DNA from: Dongshaea marina
GTDB taxonomy: Bacteria > Pseudomonadota > Gammaproteobacteria > Enterobacterales > Aeromonadaceae
NCBI RefSeq assembly: GCF_003072645.1
Contig: NZ_CP028897.1
Span: forward strand, 2,927,658 to 2,991,657
Direction: 5' to 3'
Length of the DNA stretch: 64,000 nucleotides
This document shows positions 1 to 8,877 of this stretch, in pieces. The notes under the pieces are model-generated. The model was not told where the DNA came from. It saw only the letters and a program-made list of their open reading frames with translations, and did no database searches. A program made the position numbers and the translations under genes. Position 1 is the stretch's first letter; each line of letters begins with the position of its first letter.

Positions 1-2
1 AT

Positions 3-455
3 GAACAACAAAAAAGATCGAATCTGACACCTGATAGCATGCACGGAATAGGAACCCGAGCCGAAATCATCGATTTTTTTCTTACCCCGGATCAAACCTT
101 GTCGATCACAGTAAAAGGGATCGATCGCTTTAAGTTCAAGCAGGTCCGCGAGGCCCGTGATGGGCTCGAGTGGGCTGACATTGACCCTCTCCCCAATTGG
201 CAGGATCAACTGTTAGATGGTGAAGAGCAGGTTTTAGCGTCCATGTTGGAAGACATCTACCTCAGCTACCCAGAGCTGTCTGAGCTACATCCACAAAAGG
301 CGCTCGACGATGCGGCCTGGATCTCTCAGCGCTGGCTTGAGTTGCTGCCGATCTCCGATAGTGAGAAGCAGATGCTCCTGGAGCACTCCAGCTGTACCCC
401 GGTGGTTGCCTACCTGCAACAGATGCTAAGCCAATCAACCATGAGTTGTCATTAA
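3..455 (+). CDS. LON-domain protein, C-terminal part (runs off left edge)
   Basis: The frame is open to the window edge, so the start lies outside; the first internal Met is at 39. The visible residues resemble the LON substrate-binding domain (PF02190) of small Lon-like proteins that lack ATPase and protease domains: a GTRAEI strand, a hydrophobic stretch ending in a GIDRFKF-like motif typical of the domain, then a helical tail. Such proteins are cytoplasmic and of uncertain function. The C-terminus ends at a normal stop 40 bp before a converging gene. Family assignment rests on the GxxRF motif and overall pattern only. Confidence 0.65.
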   Translation, partial: EQQKRSNLTPDSMHGIGTRAEIIDFFLTPDQTLSITVKGIDRFKFKQVREARDGLEWADIDPLPNWQDQLLDGEEQVLASMLEDIYLSYPELSELHPQKALDDAAWISQRWLELLPISDSEKQMLLEHSSCTPVVAYLQQMLSQSTMSCH

Positions 456-494
456 GCCAGCGCCCGCCACCTCAAATCGATGGCGGGCGATTTT

Positions 495-1255
495 TCACAC
501 CGGATTATCAATATCGATAAAGCTGACGTCCAGTCCATGTTGCTGCTGTAACCACTCCCCCAATGCTTTCACGCCATAACGCTCGGTGGCATGGTGCCCC
601 GCAGAGAAAAAGTGGATCCCCCCTCCCGGGCAATATGCACAGTTTGCTCCGAAACCTCACCACTGATAAAGGCATCACAGCCCGCCCGGGCGGCCTGCTC
701 TATATAGCTCTGACCACCACCGGTACACCAGGCAATCCGCTTGATGACCGCCGGCCCGGAATCACTACATACGAATGGCTCTCTTCCCAGCGCTTGTTTG
801 ATCCGCTGGGTTAACTGGGCCGCCGACGCACTCTCACGCAATTCACCCAACATGGCGATCGGCTTTTTCTCAGCCGGATCCAGTCCTCCCAAGGCCTCTA
901 GCCCAAGAAGCTTGGCCAGCTGAGCGTTATTTCCAAGCAGGGAGTGGCCATCCAGGGGAAGGTGATAGGCAAAAAGATTGATATCGTGGGCCAACAGCGT
1001 CTTAAGGCGGCGCTGCTTGATCCCCACCAGAGGTGCAGCCTCCCCCTTCCAGAAGTAACCATGGTGAACCAGCAGGGCATCGGCTTTTTCAGCCACTGCA
1101 GCATCGATCAGAGCCTGGCTTGCGGTAACACCTGTCACCACCTTTCGAATCGAGGAGCGCCCTTCGACCTGCAACCCATTGGGGCAGTAATCGCGATAAA
1201 AATGGGGTTCAAGAAGCTCATTGAGCAGATGTTCAAGCTGAAAATTTTCGATCAT
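495..1255 (-). pseudogene. Nif3-like dinuclear metal centre protein (YbgI), frameshifted
   Basis: Nif3/YbgI proteins form hexameric toroids with a two-metal site per subunit; E. coli YbgI is the familiar member and its reaction is unclear. The first 210 residues match well: CPNGLQVEG near the start, the metal-binding LLVHHGYFW and the LPLDGH motif. The frame then leaves the family and stops at 569. Moving one base in the C tract 618-623 (G tract on the coding strand) restores GIHFFSAGHHATERYGVKAL and an ending at 495 (FIDIDNPV). The lost part holds the GHHATE metal ligands, so the truncated product would be inactive. The family needs seven G where six are present. Either an assembly error or a genuine mutation. 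Confidence 0.85.
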
Positions 1256-1357
1256 GAAAGAAGTTCCTGTTACTCAGCGATGGCGCCAATTGTAACAGAT
1301 TGCTGGCAATGAAGTTGCTGGAAAAAGAATCGAAAAGTCAGGAGATATAAAGAGAAC

Positions 1358-1431
1358 TGGAGGCGCGTCCCGGAGTCGAACCGAGGTCCACGGATTTGCA
1401 ATCCGCTGCATAGCCACTCTGCCAACGCGCC
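1358..1431 (-). tRNA. tRNA-Cys (GCA)
   Basis: 74-nt cloverleaf including an encoded CCA end. The anticodon loop reads GATTGCAAATCC, giving anticodon GCA. The acceptor stem GGCGCG pairs with CGCGCC. It follows tRNA-Gly on the same transcript and is repeated without change at 63734-63807. Confidence 0.95.
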
Positions 1432-1440
1432 TTCATTTTT

Positions 1441-1516
<76 letters not shown>

Positions 1517-1536
1517 TTGTCTTGAAGACGAGACGA

Positions 1537-1564
1537 ATTATAAGTACTCTGGCTCTGGGTGCAA
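1537..1564 (-). promoter_or_regulatory. Promoter of the left tRNA Gly-Cys operon
   Basis: Reading the minus strand, TTGCAC (1559-1564) is separated by 16 bp from a perfect TATAAT (1537-1542). The -10 lies about 20 bp upstream of the tRNA-Gly 5' end, a normal arrangement for a tRNA operon. Confidence 0.7.
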
Positions 1565-1734
1565 GCTTTTTATCTAGAAAAAGGTTTGTTTGCCGTAAAA
1601 TCACCCAAGATGGGTGAATTGACAACATATCCTGGTGATTCAGCCCTCTTCGGCCCTGTGCACTGAACAATTCACCACCGGATAATTAATTCCCCCTTGG
1701 GACAGATTCAATCACTGAGCAAATAGGAATAAGC

Positions 1735-1977
1735 ATGAGCGCTATCCAGTTCTCCAACGAGGAAAAAGCCGAGATCCTTACTAAAATCCAGAAATACCTG
1801 CTCGATGAGCTGGATCTCCCCCTTGAGCAGTTTGATGCAGAGTTCCTGCTGGATTTTTTGAGCAAAGAGCTGGGGCCCTATTTCTATAACCGGGCGATTT
1901 ATGATGCCCAGAGCCTCCTTGAAAAACAGATGGATAATCTTCACGAGAGCCTCTACCTTCTGGAAAAATCCTCTTAG
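1735..1977 (+). CDS. DUF2164 family protein
   Basis: An 80-residue acidic cytoplasmic protein. The pattern F-S-x-E-E-K at the N-terminus, FDAEFLLDFL in the middle and LGPYFYNRAIYDAQ after it match the uncharacterised DUF2164 family, whose members have about this length. It is free-standing, with divergent tRNAs upstream and a 430-bp gap downstream. No function is known for the family. Confidence 0.7.
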   Translation: MSAIQFSNEEKAEILTKIQKYLLDELDLPLEQFDAEFLLDFLSKELGPYFYNRAIYDAQSLLEKQMDNLHESLYLLEKSS

Positions 1978-2407
1978 GCCGATAGCGCCGGCATCATCCT
2001 GCGCAGCTAAAAATGTGGTCCCTTAACCTTACTCATCAAAATGAATGATAGCCGAATCGTTTACCCCTAAATCGCCAAACTGATTGCTCTGTCCGGTTAG
2101 GCCAGAAGATGCGCGTTGATTCGAAGTAAGATTCAAATCTCTTGCGGTTCAAGGAGCGTCAGGCCATCAAGCTCAACGTCATCAATCAGAGGATAACACG
2201 GTTAGTTGAGACTCTCTTCCCAACCGCCAGCCTAGTGTTTGGCTAGGATAACTGTGATTTTTTGAAACCACAGCCCAATAATGGTAGATTGGCGCGCTTT
2301 TTAACGATTGATGCTCAGTTTCCACTCAATACTTGATGCGGCTTGCATGAAATTTTGGGAGTGCTGAATATCAAGCAATCTCTTCCCCCCTTTAAATAGA
2401 GATAGAT
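1978..2407. other. Non-coding gap before adeP
   Basis: 430 bp with no convincing open frame. A 5-bp stem (CCTAG/CTAGG, 2231-2247) is the only hairpin noticed. I looked for a purine riboswitch because a purine permease follows, but saw no recognisable aptamer. Confidence 0.5.
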
Positions 2408-3739
2408 ATGCAACAGGATACTCCAGGCTCACAACTTCCCCGTGCTGGCCTGCTCGACAGAATATTTCAGCTCAAGTCTCATGGCACAACACTGCGCAAC
2501 GAGGTGATCGCCGGGATCACGACCTTCTTCACCATGGTGTACATCATCTTTGTGAACCCCCAGCTGCTTGCAAATGCCGGCATGGATAAGAGCGCGGTCT
2601 TCGTCACCACCTGCCTTATCGCTGCGATTGGCTCAATCCTGATGGGAGTTATTGCGAACCTGCCTATCGCCCTGGCCCCCGCCATGGGACTCAACGCCTT
2701 TTTCGCTTTTGTGGTGGTTGTGAGCATGAAGTACAGCTGGCAAACCGGGATGGGGACCATTTTCTGGGGAGCCCTTGGCTTTTTCCTGCTCAGCCTGTTT
2801 CGGGTTCGCTACTGGATCCTGGCCAATATCCCAAGCTCGCTTAGGATCGGCATCGCCAGTGGGATTGGCTTGATGATCGCTTTGATGGGCCTGCACAATG
2901 CGGGGATCATCGTCAGTAATCCGGACACCATGGTGAGCCTGGGCGATCTGAGCTCTCCCTCCTGCCTGCTGGGCGCATTAGGATTTTTTATAATCGTGAT
3001 CCTCGCGGCTCGCGGGCTGCACGCCGCGGTGCTAATCGCCATGGTGGTGACCACCATCCTCGGCCTTGTGACCGGAAATGCCGAGTTTCACGGCATTATC
3101 TCCACGCCTCCCAGCATAGCTCCTGTGTTTGGACAGCTGGATCTGAAAGGTTCCTTTAATCAGGCCCTGGCCGGGGTCATTTTCTCCTTCATGCTGGTGA
3201 ATCTATTCGATTCATCCGGCACCTTAATCGGCCTGACCAATAAGGCCGGACTGGCTGATGAGCGGGGGCAGTTTCCCCGAATGAAACAGGCTCTGTTCGT
3301 TGATAGCCTCTCATCCATGCTGGGCGCCTTTATGGGAACCTCATCCGTCGGAGCCTATGTTGAAAGCTCCTCAGGGATCTCGGTTGGAGGACGAACCGGG
3401 CTGGTTGCGGTTGTCGTTGGCCTGCTGTTTCTGCTGGCGATCTTCTTTGCCCCCCTGGCAGAGATGATCCCGGCTTATGCCGCTGCAGGGGCTCTGGTGT
3501 ATGTGGGGGTGTTGATGATCTCCGAGCTTTCTAAAATTCAGTGGGACGATCTCAGTGAAGCAACCCCGGCTTTTATTACCGCGGTGATGATGCCATTTAG
3601 CTTTTCGATCACCGACGGCATCGCCATGGGCTTTATCAGCTATGTGGTGATCAAACTGGGGACCGGGCACTTTAAAGCGCTCAATCCTTGTGTCATCGGC
3701 GTTGCGCTGGTGTTTCTACTCAAATACATACTGGTATAG
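2408..3739 (+). CDS. adeP: Adenine permease, NCS2/AzgA family
   Basis: A 443-residue inner-membrane proton symporter for purine bases, about 12 to 14 membrane segments. It closely follows E. coli AdeP (PurP) in remembered sequence: LPVALAPAMGLNAFFAF-type motif in segment 3, SLRIGI-GIGLMIALMGL in the middle, NLFDSSGTLIG and the ESSSGISVGGRTGL signature near residue 320, and FITAVMMPFSFSIT towards the end. Those signatures distinguish the AzgA-like branch from uracil permeases. The gene stands alone. Family is certain; adenine rather than guanine/hypoxanthine is inferred from similarity to AdeP. Confidence 0.88.
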   Translation: MQQDTPGSQLPRAGLLDRIFQLKSHGTTLRNEVIAGITTFFTMVYIIFVNPQLLANAGMDKSAVFVTTCLIAAIGSILMGVIANLPIALAPAMGLNAFFAFVVVVSMKYSWQTGMGTIFWGALGFFLLSLFRVRYWILANIPSSLRIGIASGIGLMIALMGLHNAGIIVSNPDTMVSLGDLSSPSCLLGALGFFIIVILAARGLHAAVLIAMVVTTILGLVTGNAEFHGIISTPPSIAPVFGQLDLKGSFNQALAGVIFSFMLVNLFDSSGTLIGLTNKAGLADERGQFPRMKQALFVDSLSSMLGAFMGTSSVGAYVESSSGISVGGRTGLVAVVVGLLFLLAIFFAPLAEMIPAYAAAGALVYVGVLMISELSKIQWDDLSEATPAFITAVMMPFSFSITDGIAMGFISYVVIKLGTGHFKALNPCVIGVALVFLLKYILV

Positions 3740-3828
3740 AGCAGATAAGCGTTATTATCTGTACCGCTTATCTGAGTGCTTTTGCTTGCACCACAACTGC
3801 AAACAATGTCGGGGGTGCCCGACTGCAC

Positions 3829-3854
3829 CCTACTTTTGGATCGTCAAAAGTAGG
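3829..3854. repeat. Intergenic palindrome, TACTTTTGG type
   Basis: A 9-bp perfect stem CCTACTTTT / AAAAGTAGG around an 8-nt loop. A sister palindrome with the same TACTTTTG...CAAAAGTA arms occurs at 62794-62819, so this is likely a dispersed intergenic repeat. There is no T tract, so it is not a simple terminator. Confidence 0.55.
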
Positions 3855-3880
3855 AAAAACCTTACTCCGCGCGATGCATT

Positions 3881-4053
3881 TATCATCCCTGATAAACCTC
3901 TCCAGCTCGATGTCCGATCTCGCGTGAAGTTGCTCCGTGAGCAACTTCACGCCTCCATCGAGCTACGTGACTCGCCGATTACCATCCTTGATAACCTTTC
4001 CCTGCTCGGTGTCCATACCTCGCGCTACGTTATTCCACGAATAACTTCGCCCA
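3881..4053. repeat. Degenerate tandem repeat with hairpins
   Basis: Two diverged copies about 99 bp apart (about 3881-3955 and 3980-4053) share ATCATCCxTGATAAcC, CTCGrTGTCC and CTCGCG blocks. Each ends in a hairpin: copy 1 has a 14-bp perfect stem with a 3-nt loop (3922-3952), copy 2 a shorter GTTATT/AATAAC stem. The hairpin sequences differ while their position is kept. No coding frame is convincing between 3740 and 4281. Confidence 0.5.
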
Positions 4054-4281
4054 TGGCTCAAGTACTTCATTGAACAAGTGGGTGGTAAAAGTATTTAAGC
4101 GATGCAGCACTAGTAGAGCTAAGTGAAACCTCCCTGCGCAGGCATTATGGATTTAGTGCCTGCGATTTCAGATTTTGTAAACTGCCGAAAATGGGGTTTA
4201 GCAATTCCAACCCGGATCAAGTTTCCCGCCTCTGGTTTCATGCTAGCCTTTTTTTCCCTAGCTAAAATCAGAACAAATATC

Positions 4282-5064
4282 ATGAAAAAACAGTACCTTC
4301 TGCTCAGCTCCGCCCTGCTCCTGACAACTAGCGCCTTTGCGCAGTCCATCTCGGCCCCGGTCTGCTATCAGCACAGCTGTCCGGTGGGAGCCCCCTCCGG
4401 CGATCACCTGATCGTCAGAGATCTCTATGCTCTGGATAACAATGGCAGCACAAAATTTGCCGACTGGGTGGCATATCGGGTCTCCAGTGTAACGATTCAT
4501 CCAAGCGATGGGCATAAGTGCTCGCGAGTCTGGAAAGCAGATCCGGATTTAGATCCCACCCATACCCTGCAACCCTCAGACTATTCGGGAGCCCACGCAC
4601 AGCTTGCAACCGACAGGGGGCATCAGGCACCGTTGGGCTCTTTGTGTGGGTTTTCAGACTGGAAGGCAACCGACTATCTTTCTAATATCACACCGCAAAA
4701 AAGTGATCTCAACCAGGGGCCCTGGGAAAAACTGGAGCAGGCGGTGCGTGATAAAGCGGATATTCCAAATGGAGAGGTCTATGTGGTGACCGGCCCCTAT
4801 TACGACCCATCACAACCTATGCCGACCCTGCCGGCCAACAGCCAGGTGATGATCCCAAATGGCTACTGGAAAGTTGTAGCCGCAAAAGTCGATGGCCAAC
4901 TCCAGACAGCGGCTTTTATTATGAGCCAGGATGCCGGACGTAAGGATGATTTTTGTGATTACCGGACAACGGTTAAGGCGGTTGACCTAAAAGCCGGGTT
5001 TAGTGTCATGCCGGCCCTAACCTCTGACGAGGAGAGCTCGCCTCACAACTGGCTCTGTAGCTAG
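4282..5064 (+). CDS. Secreted DNA/RNA non-specific endonuclease (NucA/NucC type)
   Basis: A 260-residue metal-dependent nuclease of the beta-beta-alpha-metal superfamily, close to Serratia marcescens nuclease. A signal peptide is clear (MKKQ, hydrophobic core, AFA cleavage near residue 20). The catalytic DRGH motif is at residues 111-114, with His114 as general base, and the DLNQGPW block at 142-148 supplies the metal-binding Asn144. Several cysteines suggest disulfides after export. I chose the Met at 4282 because the signal peptide begins there; the frame is open to 4123 but that extension has no such logic. Probably degrades extracellular nucleic acid. Confidence 0.9.
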   Translation: MKKQYLLLSSALLLTTSAFAQSISAPVCYQHSCPVGAPSGDHLIVRDLYALDNNGSTKFADWVAYRVSSVTIHPSDGHKCSRVWKADPDLDPTHTLQPSDYSGAHAQLATDRGHQAPLGSLCGFSDWKATDYLSNITPQKSDLNQGPWEKLEQAVRDKADIPNGEVYVVTGPYYDPSQPMPTLPANSQVMIPNGYWKVVAAKVDGQLQTAAFIMSQDAGRKDDFCDYRTTVKAVDLKAGFSVMPALTSDEESSPHNWLCS

Positions 5065-5290
5065 CCCTTCTCTTACTCCCCCTTGATTTAAAACGATCAT
5101 AAAGAAACTGAGTTTGTCAGGAGATCTGCCTGGCAAACTCCACTTCGCTCTAACGGTCTCATTCGGCTCCGCCCTTCAATTGTCTTTTTTACAAAATAGG
5201 ACTTGGTTCATACACTTAAAAAGTCAAAACCACCATCCAGCTGTTTGTGGCTCGCAGGAACCCAAACCTACCCGGGTGTAAGGCTCTGTT

Positions 5291-6091
5291 ATGAAGTTCA
5301 CTACAAGATTGGCGATCGGACTGCTCTGTATCTGCCTGTTTAGCCTCAAGGTCGCAAACGGTGAAACCATCCTCAAAATTGCCACCGATGACTGGCCTCC
5401 CTACGAGTTCTACGATGAACAGCAGAATGTGACTGGTTTTAGTAGCGAGATGCTGACAGAGGTTCTTTCTCGTATGAAGCTGATCCACATGATGAAAGCC
5501 AGGTACAATCGGATCACCATCTATCCCTGGGCCAAAGCGGAGCAGATGGTGTTTAACGGTAAGTTGGATATTCTCTATAGCGCCAGCCCCAGCGAAAACC
5601 GCCACCGTTACTGCTACCTTCCGGATGAGCCTATCATCAAGTCTCCCTGGGTGTTTTTTATTCGCAAGCAGGATGAGGCGCGTCTTAATTATCAATCCTT
5701 TGATAGCCTCAAGGAGCATAGAGTTGGGGTTGTCCGGGGTTACTCCTACACCCCACAGTTGTGGGATTTTCTAAGAAAGCATAGTAACTATAAGCTGGTA
5801 AATACCGACCAGCAGGCATTCACTAAACTTGCCCTGGGACGTTTTGATTACATCATTAGCGAGTTGTACGTGGGCCTTTCAATCATGAAAGAGATGGAGA
5901 TATCCCATAAGCTTATGCCGATTACAGACAAGCCCATCAAGGAAACCGGTCTCTACTACCTTTTTAGTAAAAAAACGATGAGCCCCGAGTTTGTGGCTGA
6001 GTTTTCTTCGGAGCTGAAAAAATTCAAAACAACTTCGGCCTACCAAAAACTCTATCAAAAATATTTCGGAGGCTATGGGCTGTCGTCATAA
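5291..6091 (+). CDS. Periplasmic solute-binding protein, SBP_bac_3 type; 3' end altered by IS
   Basis: A 266-residue exported protein of the extracellular solute-binding family 3 fold: signal peptide (residues 1-24), then LKIATDDWPPYEF, the typical first strand of these amino-acid-binding-like proteins, and a C-terminal FVAEFSSELKKFK helix. No ABC permease or ATPase gene is adjacent, so it is an orphan whose ligand is unknown. Its last codons come from an insertion sequence: the genomic TAG stop is split by the IS at 6076, and the frame reads on to a TAA inside the element, adding about five residues (YGLSS). Function is probably unaffected. Confidence 0.85.
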   Translation: MKFTTRLAIGLLCICLFSLKVANGETILKIATDDWPPYEFYDEQQNVTGFSSEMLTEVLSRMKLIHMMKARYNRITIYPWAKAEQMVFNGKLDILYSASPSENRHRYCYLPDEPIIKSPWVFFIRKQDEARLNYQSFDSLKEHRVGVVRGYSYTPQLWDFLRKHSNYKLVNTDQQAFTKLALGRFDYIISELYVGLSIMKEMEISHKLMPITDKPIKETGLYYLFSKKTMSPEFVAEFSSELKKFKTTSAYQKLYQKYFGGYGLSS

Positions 6092-6920
6092 GATGGCAGC
6101 CCATAGTGCTACACAACGTATTTGAACCGCCGCTTCAAATGAAGCGGTATTTTTTGCATATCGTGTCGCGATTCCTCGCCACCTCTTCAGATGAAGAAAA
6201 GCATTTTCTACCAAATGCCTAACTCTATAGAGACCTTTATCATGCTCCCGTAGCACCTTCCGGTTTCTCCTCGATGGAATAACCACTTTCATTCCCAGAA
6301 ACTCGGCTTGGGAGACCAAGGCATTGGTATCGTAGCCTCTGTCAGCCAGTAAATACTCAGCATCGACACTATCAATCAGAGCCAAGGCCTGAGAACAGTC
6401 TGCCGTTGTACCTGAGGTAACAAAGCACTTAACAGGCATGCCATGAGAGTCTACAGCCACGTGGATTTTACTGTTTAGCCCCCTTTTGTTATCCCCATAT
6501 CCTGATTACCTCCCTGAGCACCGCTGGCATCTGGGTGGACTTTGATATGGCTGGCGTCGATCATCAGCCACTCAAAATCAGGCTCATGGATTAAACGTTC
6601 CTGGAGGCGAGCCCAAACTCCCTTATCACGCCAGCGACTGAAGCGTCGATGGGTATTTTTCCAGTCGCCATAATCGGGAGGAAGGTCTCTCCAAGGTGAG
6701 CCTGTCCTTAAAATCCAAAAAACAGCATTGATAAAGAGTCGGTTATCTCGACCCGCCTTTCCCCAATCACCTTTTCTTCCCAATATATGGGGTTCGATTA
6801 GGCTCCATACTCGGTCTGATATGTCATGGCGTCGGTGGGCTGGGCTCTTCATTGTGTAGTTCCAGATTAATGATGAAAGAATATATTGTACTCAAACTAG
6901 TCCGCTCATGACGACAGCCC
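6076..6920 (-). mobile_element. IS5-family insertion sequence (IS427-like), about 845 bp
   Basis: Terminal inverted repeats GGGCTGTCGTCAT (6077-6089) and its complement (6908-6920) enclose one transposase split over two frames. The flanks carry CTA on both sides (6073-6075 and 6921-6923), a plausible 3-bp target duplication. Removing the element restores GGC TAG, the natural stop of the upstream binding-protein gene. Confidence 0.88.
6086..6852 (-). CDS. IS5-family transposase, made by -1 frameshift
   Basis: Two frames together make one DDE transposase of about 255 residues. The first (6475-6852) holds the N-terminal DUF4096-like domain and the first catalytic region (LMIDASHIKVH); the second (6086-6460) holds VAVDSHGMP and LADRGYDT, the second catalytic Asp region, and the C-terminal Glu region. 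The join lies at A AAA GGG (6481-6487 on the minus strand), a canonical -1 slippery heptamer, after which the -1 frame continues LNSKIHVAVDS. Programmed frameshifting is known in this IS group, so the gene may be active. Confidence 0.85.
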
Positions 6921-7214
6921 CTAGCCTCTGATGAACTTATGCTTATTTTGTGAGCTATAGCGCTGAATCCCCCCCTTCGAGTCCTTACTATGGAAGAGTC
7001 AACGCTATTTTTTGAGCCGTAAGCGCTGTGACGCCGCGTTCCCTTGCCGATAAGGCAAGCCGATTAACTAGCAGCCGTTCGGTATCCTATTGTCCTATCC
7101 GCAGGAACAGCAATCGCCTGTTACCCTGCCTTGCTCTATGGGTAACACCTTGACTCTAAAGTGATTTAAGCCCTGCAAGGGGTGCCAGTCACCATGATCC
7201 CAAGGAGAAACACT

Positions 7215-7526
7215 ATGGAATGGTTACATAATTCAAGGGCAAAAATTGCTGATGCGGTCACTGCCGCTATGTTGCAGCATAAAAAAACCGTAAACCTGCA
7301 TCTCTCACAACAGGGAGTATTAGAGTTGCATATCCGCTCAGGTGTCCCGGATGGAAGCCGCGGTATTGAAACCCGGGTGATTGATGCCTCACCGGCCAAC
7401 GACTCTGCGACACACTCGGATTGGCTGGTCACCGGAGATATTCGTATCGATGGGGAGCACATCGATCCCTTTTTGATCACCAATGAGCTGATCGAGAGGC
7501 TGGAATCTAAGCTTGCAGTCAGATAA
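7215..7526 (+). CDS. Hypothetical protein, 103 aa
   Basis: Start chosen at 7215, where AAGGAG lies 8 bp upstream; the frame is open further but lacks a better site. The protein has an amphipathic N-terminal helix and a mixed beta pattern afterwards (VLELHIRSG, DWLVTGDIRID). No signal peptide or membrane segment. I do not recognise the family. It is the first of a run of small accessory genes up to 10.4 kb. Confidence 0.55.
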   Translation: MEWLHNSRAKIADAVTAAMLQHKKTVNLHLSQQGVLELHIRSGVPDGSRGIETRVIDASPANDSATHSDWLVTGDIRIDGEHIDPFLITNELIERLESKLAVR

Positions 7527-7832
7527 CGGCTAATCAACCGCCCCAAATTGCCAGCGCCAGGAAAGATTGCCAAGCTCTGCTCAGGCAGATCCTTTGCGCC
7601 CGGGGTGAAACGGCTTCTTAGCAATGGAACGAGAGATAAATGGGCACTGGTGATTATCGCTGAGCCGGTAACGTGTCTCATGGATGAGAGTCGGATCCAC
7701 AGTAAGTCTGCGGGTTGATCTCAGCAGATGGAGCAGTATCAGGAGCAGCTATTTATTTTTCTCAGTAACTCAAGCCCGTATCTGTATATCCTGCCACAAG
7801 GTGCGGGCTCATCTTCTTTTGAAAAGACAACC
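7527..7832. other. Gap with no recognised feature
   Basis: About 306 bp between converging genes. I see no convincing frame, terminator or repeat. Confidence 0.4.
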
Positions 7833-8042
7833 TCAGTTTAGGGTGCGATCCTCTGCCAATACCTCAGCCACCAGCTCACCACTGACGATATCAGAGTCAA
7901 TCTGCCAGGTGATGGGGCCATCATCATAACCCGCGGCGATCGCCAGCAGTGAATGAGCCAGGATCAGGCTGACATTTTCCACCCCTTCCTCAGCCTCAAG
8001 CTGTTGAAGGACCAGGGCGAGTTGCTGTCGTGTTGTCATCAT
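7833..8042 (-). CDS. Small acidic protein, paralogue of 24515-24718
   Basis: A 69-residue acidic protein. It shares the pattern LEAEEGVExVSxxLAxSLLxIA, then ITWQIDSDIVSGELVAEV, with the 67-residue product at 24515-24718 inside the island, so both belong to one small family. The family is not one I can name. A GGAGA-like site precedes the ATG. Both copies stand next to other small accessory genes. Confidence 0.6.
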   Translation of the reverse strand: MMTTRQQLALVLQQLEAEEGVENVSLILAHSLLAIAAGYDDGPITWQIDSDIVSGELVAEVLAEDRTLN

Positions 8043-8110
8043 CCTTCTCTCTCCGTGTCAGGATTCAGGCGATTCCAACATTCAATGCAGGGAGCAGGCC
8101 AACACCATTA

Positions 8111-8449
8111 TTACTTGAGCATCTGCATCAGCTCCCTTACATAAGCACACTCACACTTAGCCTTACACCTTGCTAATTGGTGCTCATCTTTGCAATAGCG
8201 TGGGCACTCCGGCCCTCCGGTCTTCCTTTCCGAATAGACTTGCCCCTGGTAGAGATCTTTAAAATCCCCGACCTCAACGGCAAGTGTAGAGCAACAACCC
8301 TCTTTCTCATGGGTAAATAAAAATAATCCGTAATCAAGGCTCTCAAAATCAGCCTTATAGCCATTGAGAACAATCTCAGGATCTGAGATAAAATCTTCCC
8401 TGCTTTTCCACAGAGCAGAACACATCGAGCATTTTTTGAACTCCGGCAT
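8111..8449 (-). CDS. Cysteine-rich hypothetical protein, 112 aa
   Basis: A soluble protein with a CSMC pair near the N-terminus (CxxC after residue 6) and a second cluster (CPRYC, then CKAKCEC) near the end, suggesting one or two metal sites. There is no signal peptide. It sits between other small minus-strand genes. Family not recognised; the coding call rests on length, cysteine pairing and context. Confidence 0.55.
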   Translation of the reverse strand: MPEFKKCSMCSALWKSREDFISDPEIVLNGYKADFESLDYGLFLFTHEKEGCCSTLAVEVGDFKDLYQGQVYSERKTGGPECPRYCKDEHQLARCKAKCECAYVRELMQMLK

Positions 8450-8523
8450 AGGCGCTCCGTTGCCTGATAGATTATTGACGATCGTGGATCTCTTGCAGAG
8501 AGTGCGCCAAAAGCCAGATATGC

Positions 8524-8805
8524 TCAGCCCTTGGCGGAGATTATCATCTGAGCGATCGCCAGATCATGAGCGGGTGCTGCCGGCAAGCCCATGCTCTGAG
8601 TCGAGAGCTCAGTCAGGAGCTGCGCGATTGGCTCCGGAGCATCACTCTCAATCGCCAGTTTGAATACCCTGGGGATATATGGCTGATACTCATCACGAGC
8701 CCCCTCAGCATCACTCATCCGGGAGACCCCAACCGGATCCCATTCAAAAAAAAGGATCTTATCAATGTCTCCATATAACTTAAGTTGACTTGGAGATAGC
8801 TTCAT
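8524..8805 (-). CDS. Small WDP(V/I)GV-motif protein, partner of an antitoxin-like gene
   Basis: A 93-residue acidic helical protein with FFEWDPVGVS at residues 19-28 and ARDEYQPYIP after it. The same motifs occur in the gene split by the IscB element at 27373-29313, so this is the intact paralogue. A WDPxG...DEY pattern recalls DUF1871-like proteins, but I would not assign that family firmly. In both places the gene follows a Phd-like antitoxin domain on the same strand: here 72 bp downstream of the HigA-Phd fusion, there overlapping the Phd-like gene by 11 bp. The conserved pairing suggests a functional link of unknown kind. Confidence 0.65.
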   Translation of the reverse strand: MKLSPSQLKLYGDIDKILFFEWDPVGVSRMSDAEGARDEYQPYIPRVFKLAIESDAPEPIAQLLTELSTQSMGLPAAPAHDLAIAQMIISAKG

Positions 8806-8877
8806 AAACCTGCTCCTTACATTTCGCCTATCCTAAATGGAACTCAGCCCCCTGCAGTTGCACTCAACTGAGCCTGC

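Noticed and set aside
495-1255. Programmed frameshift in the Nif3 gene
   Set aside because: The same one-base loss occurs in four unrelated genes, and the family is not known to use frameshifting, so an assembly error is more likely.
2100-2407. A purine riboswitch before the adenine permease gene
   Set aside because: No conserved aptamer core or expression platform is visible.
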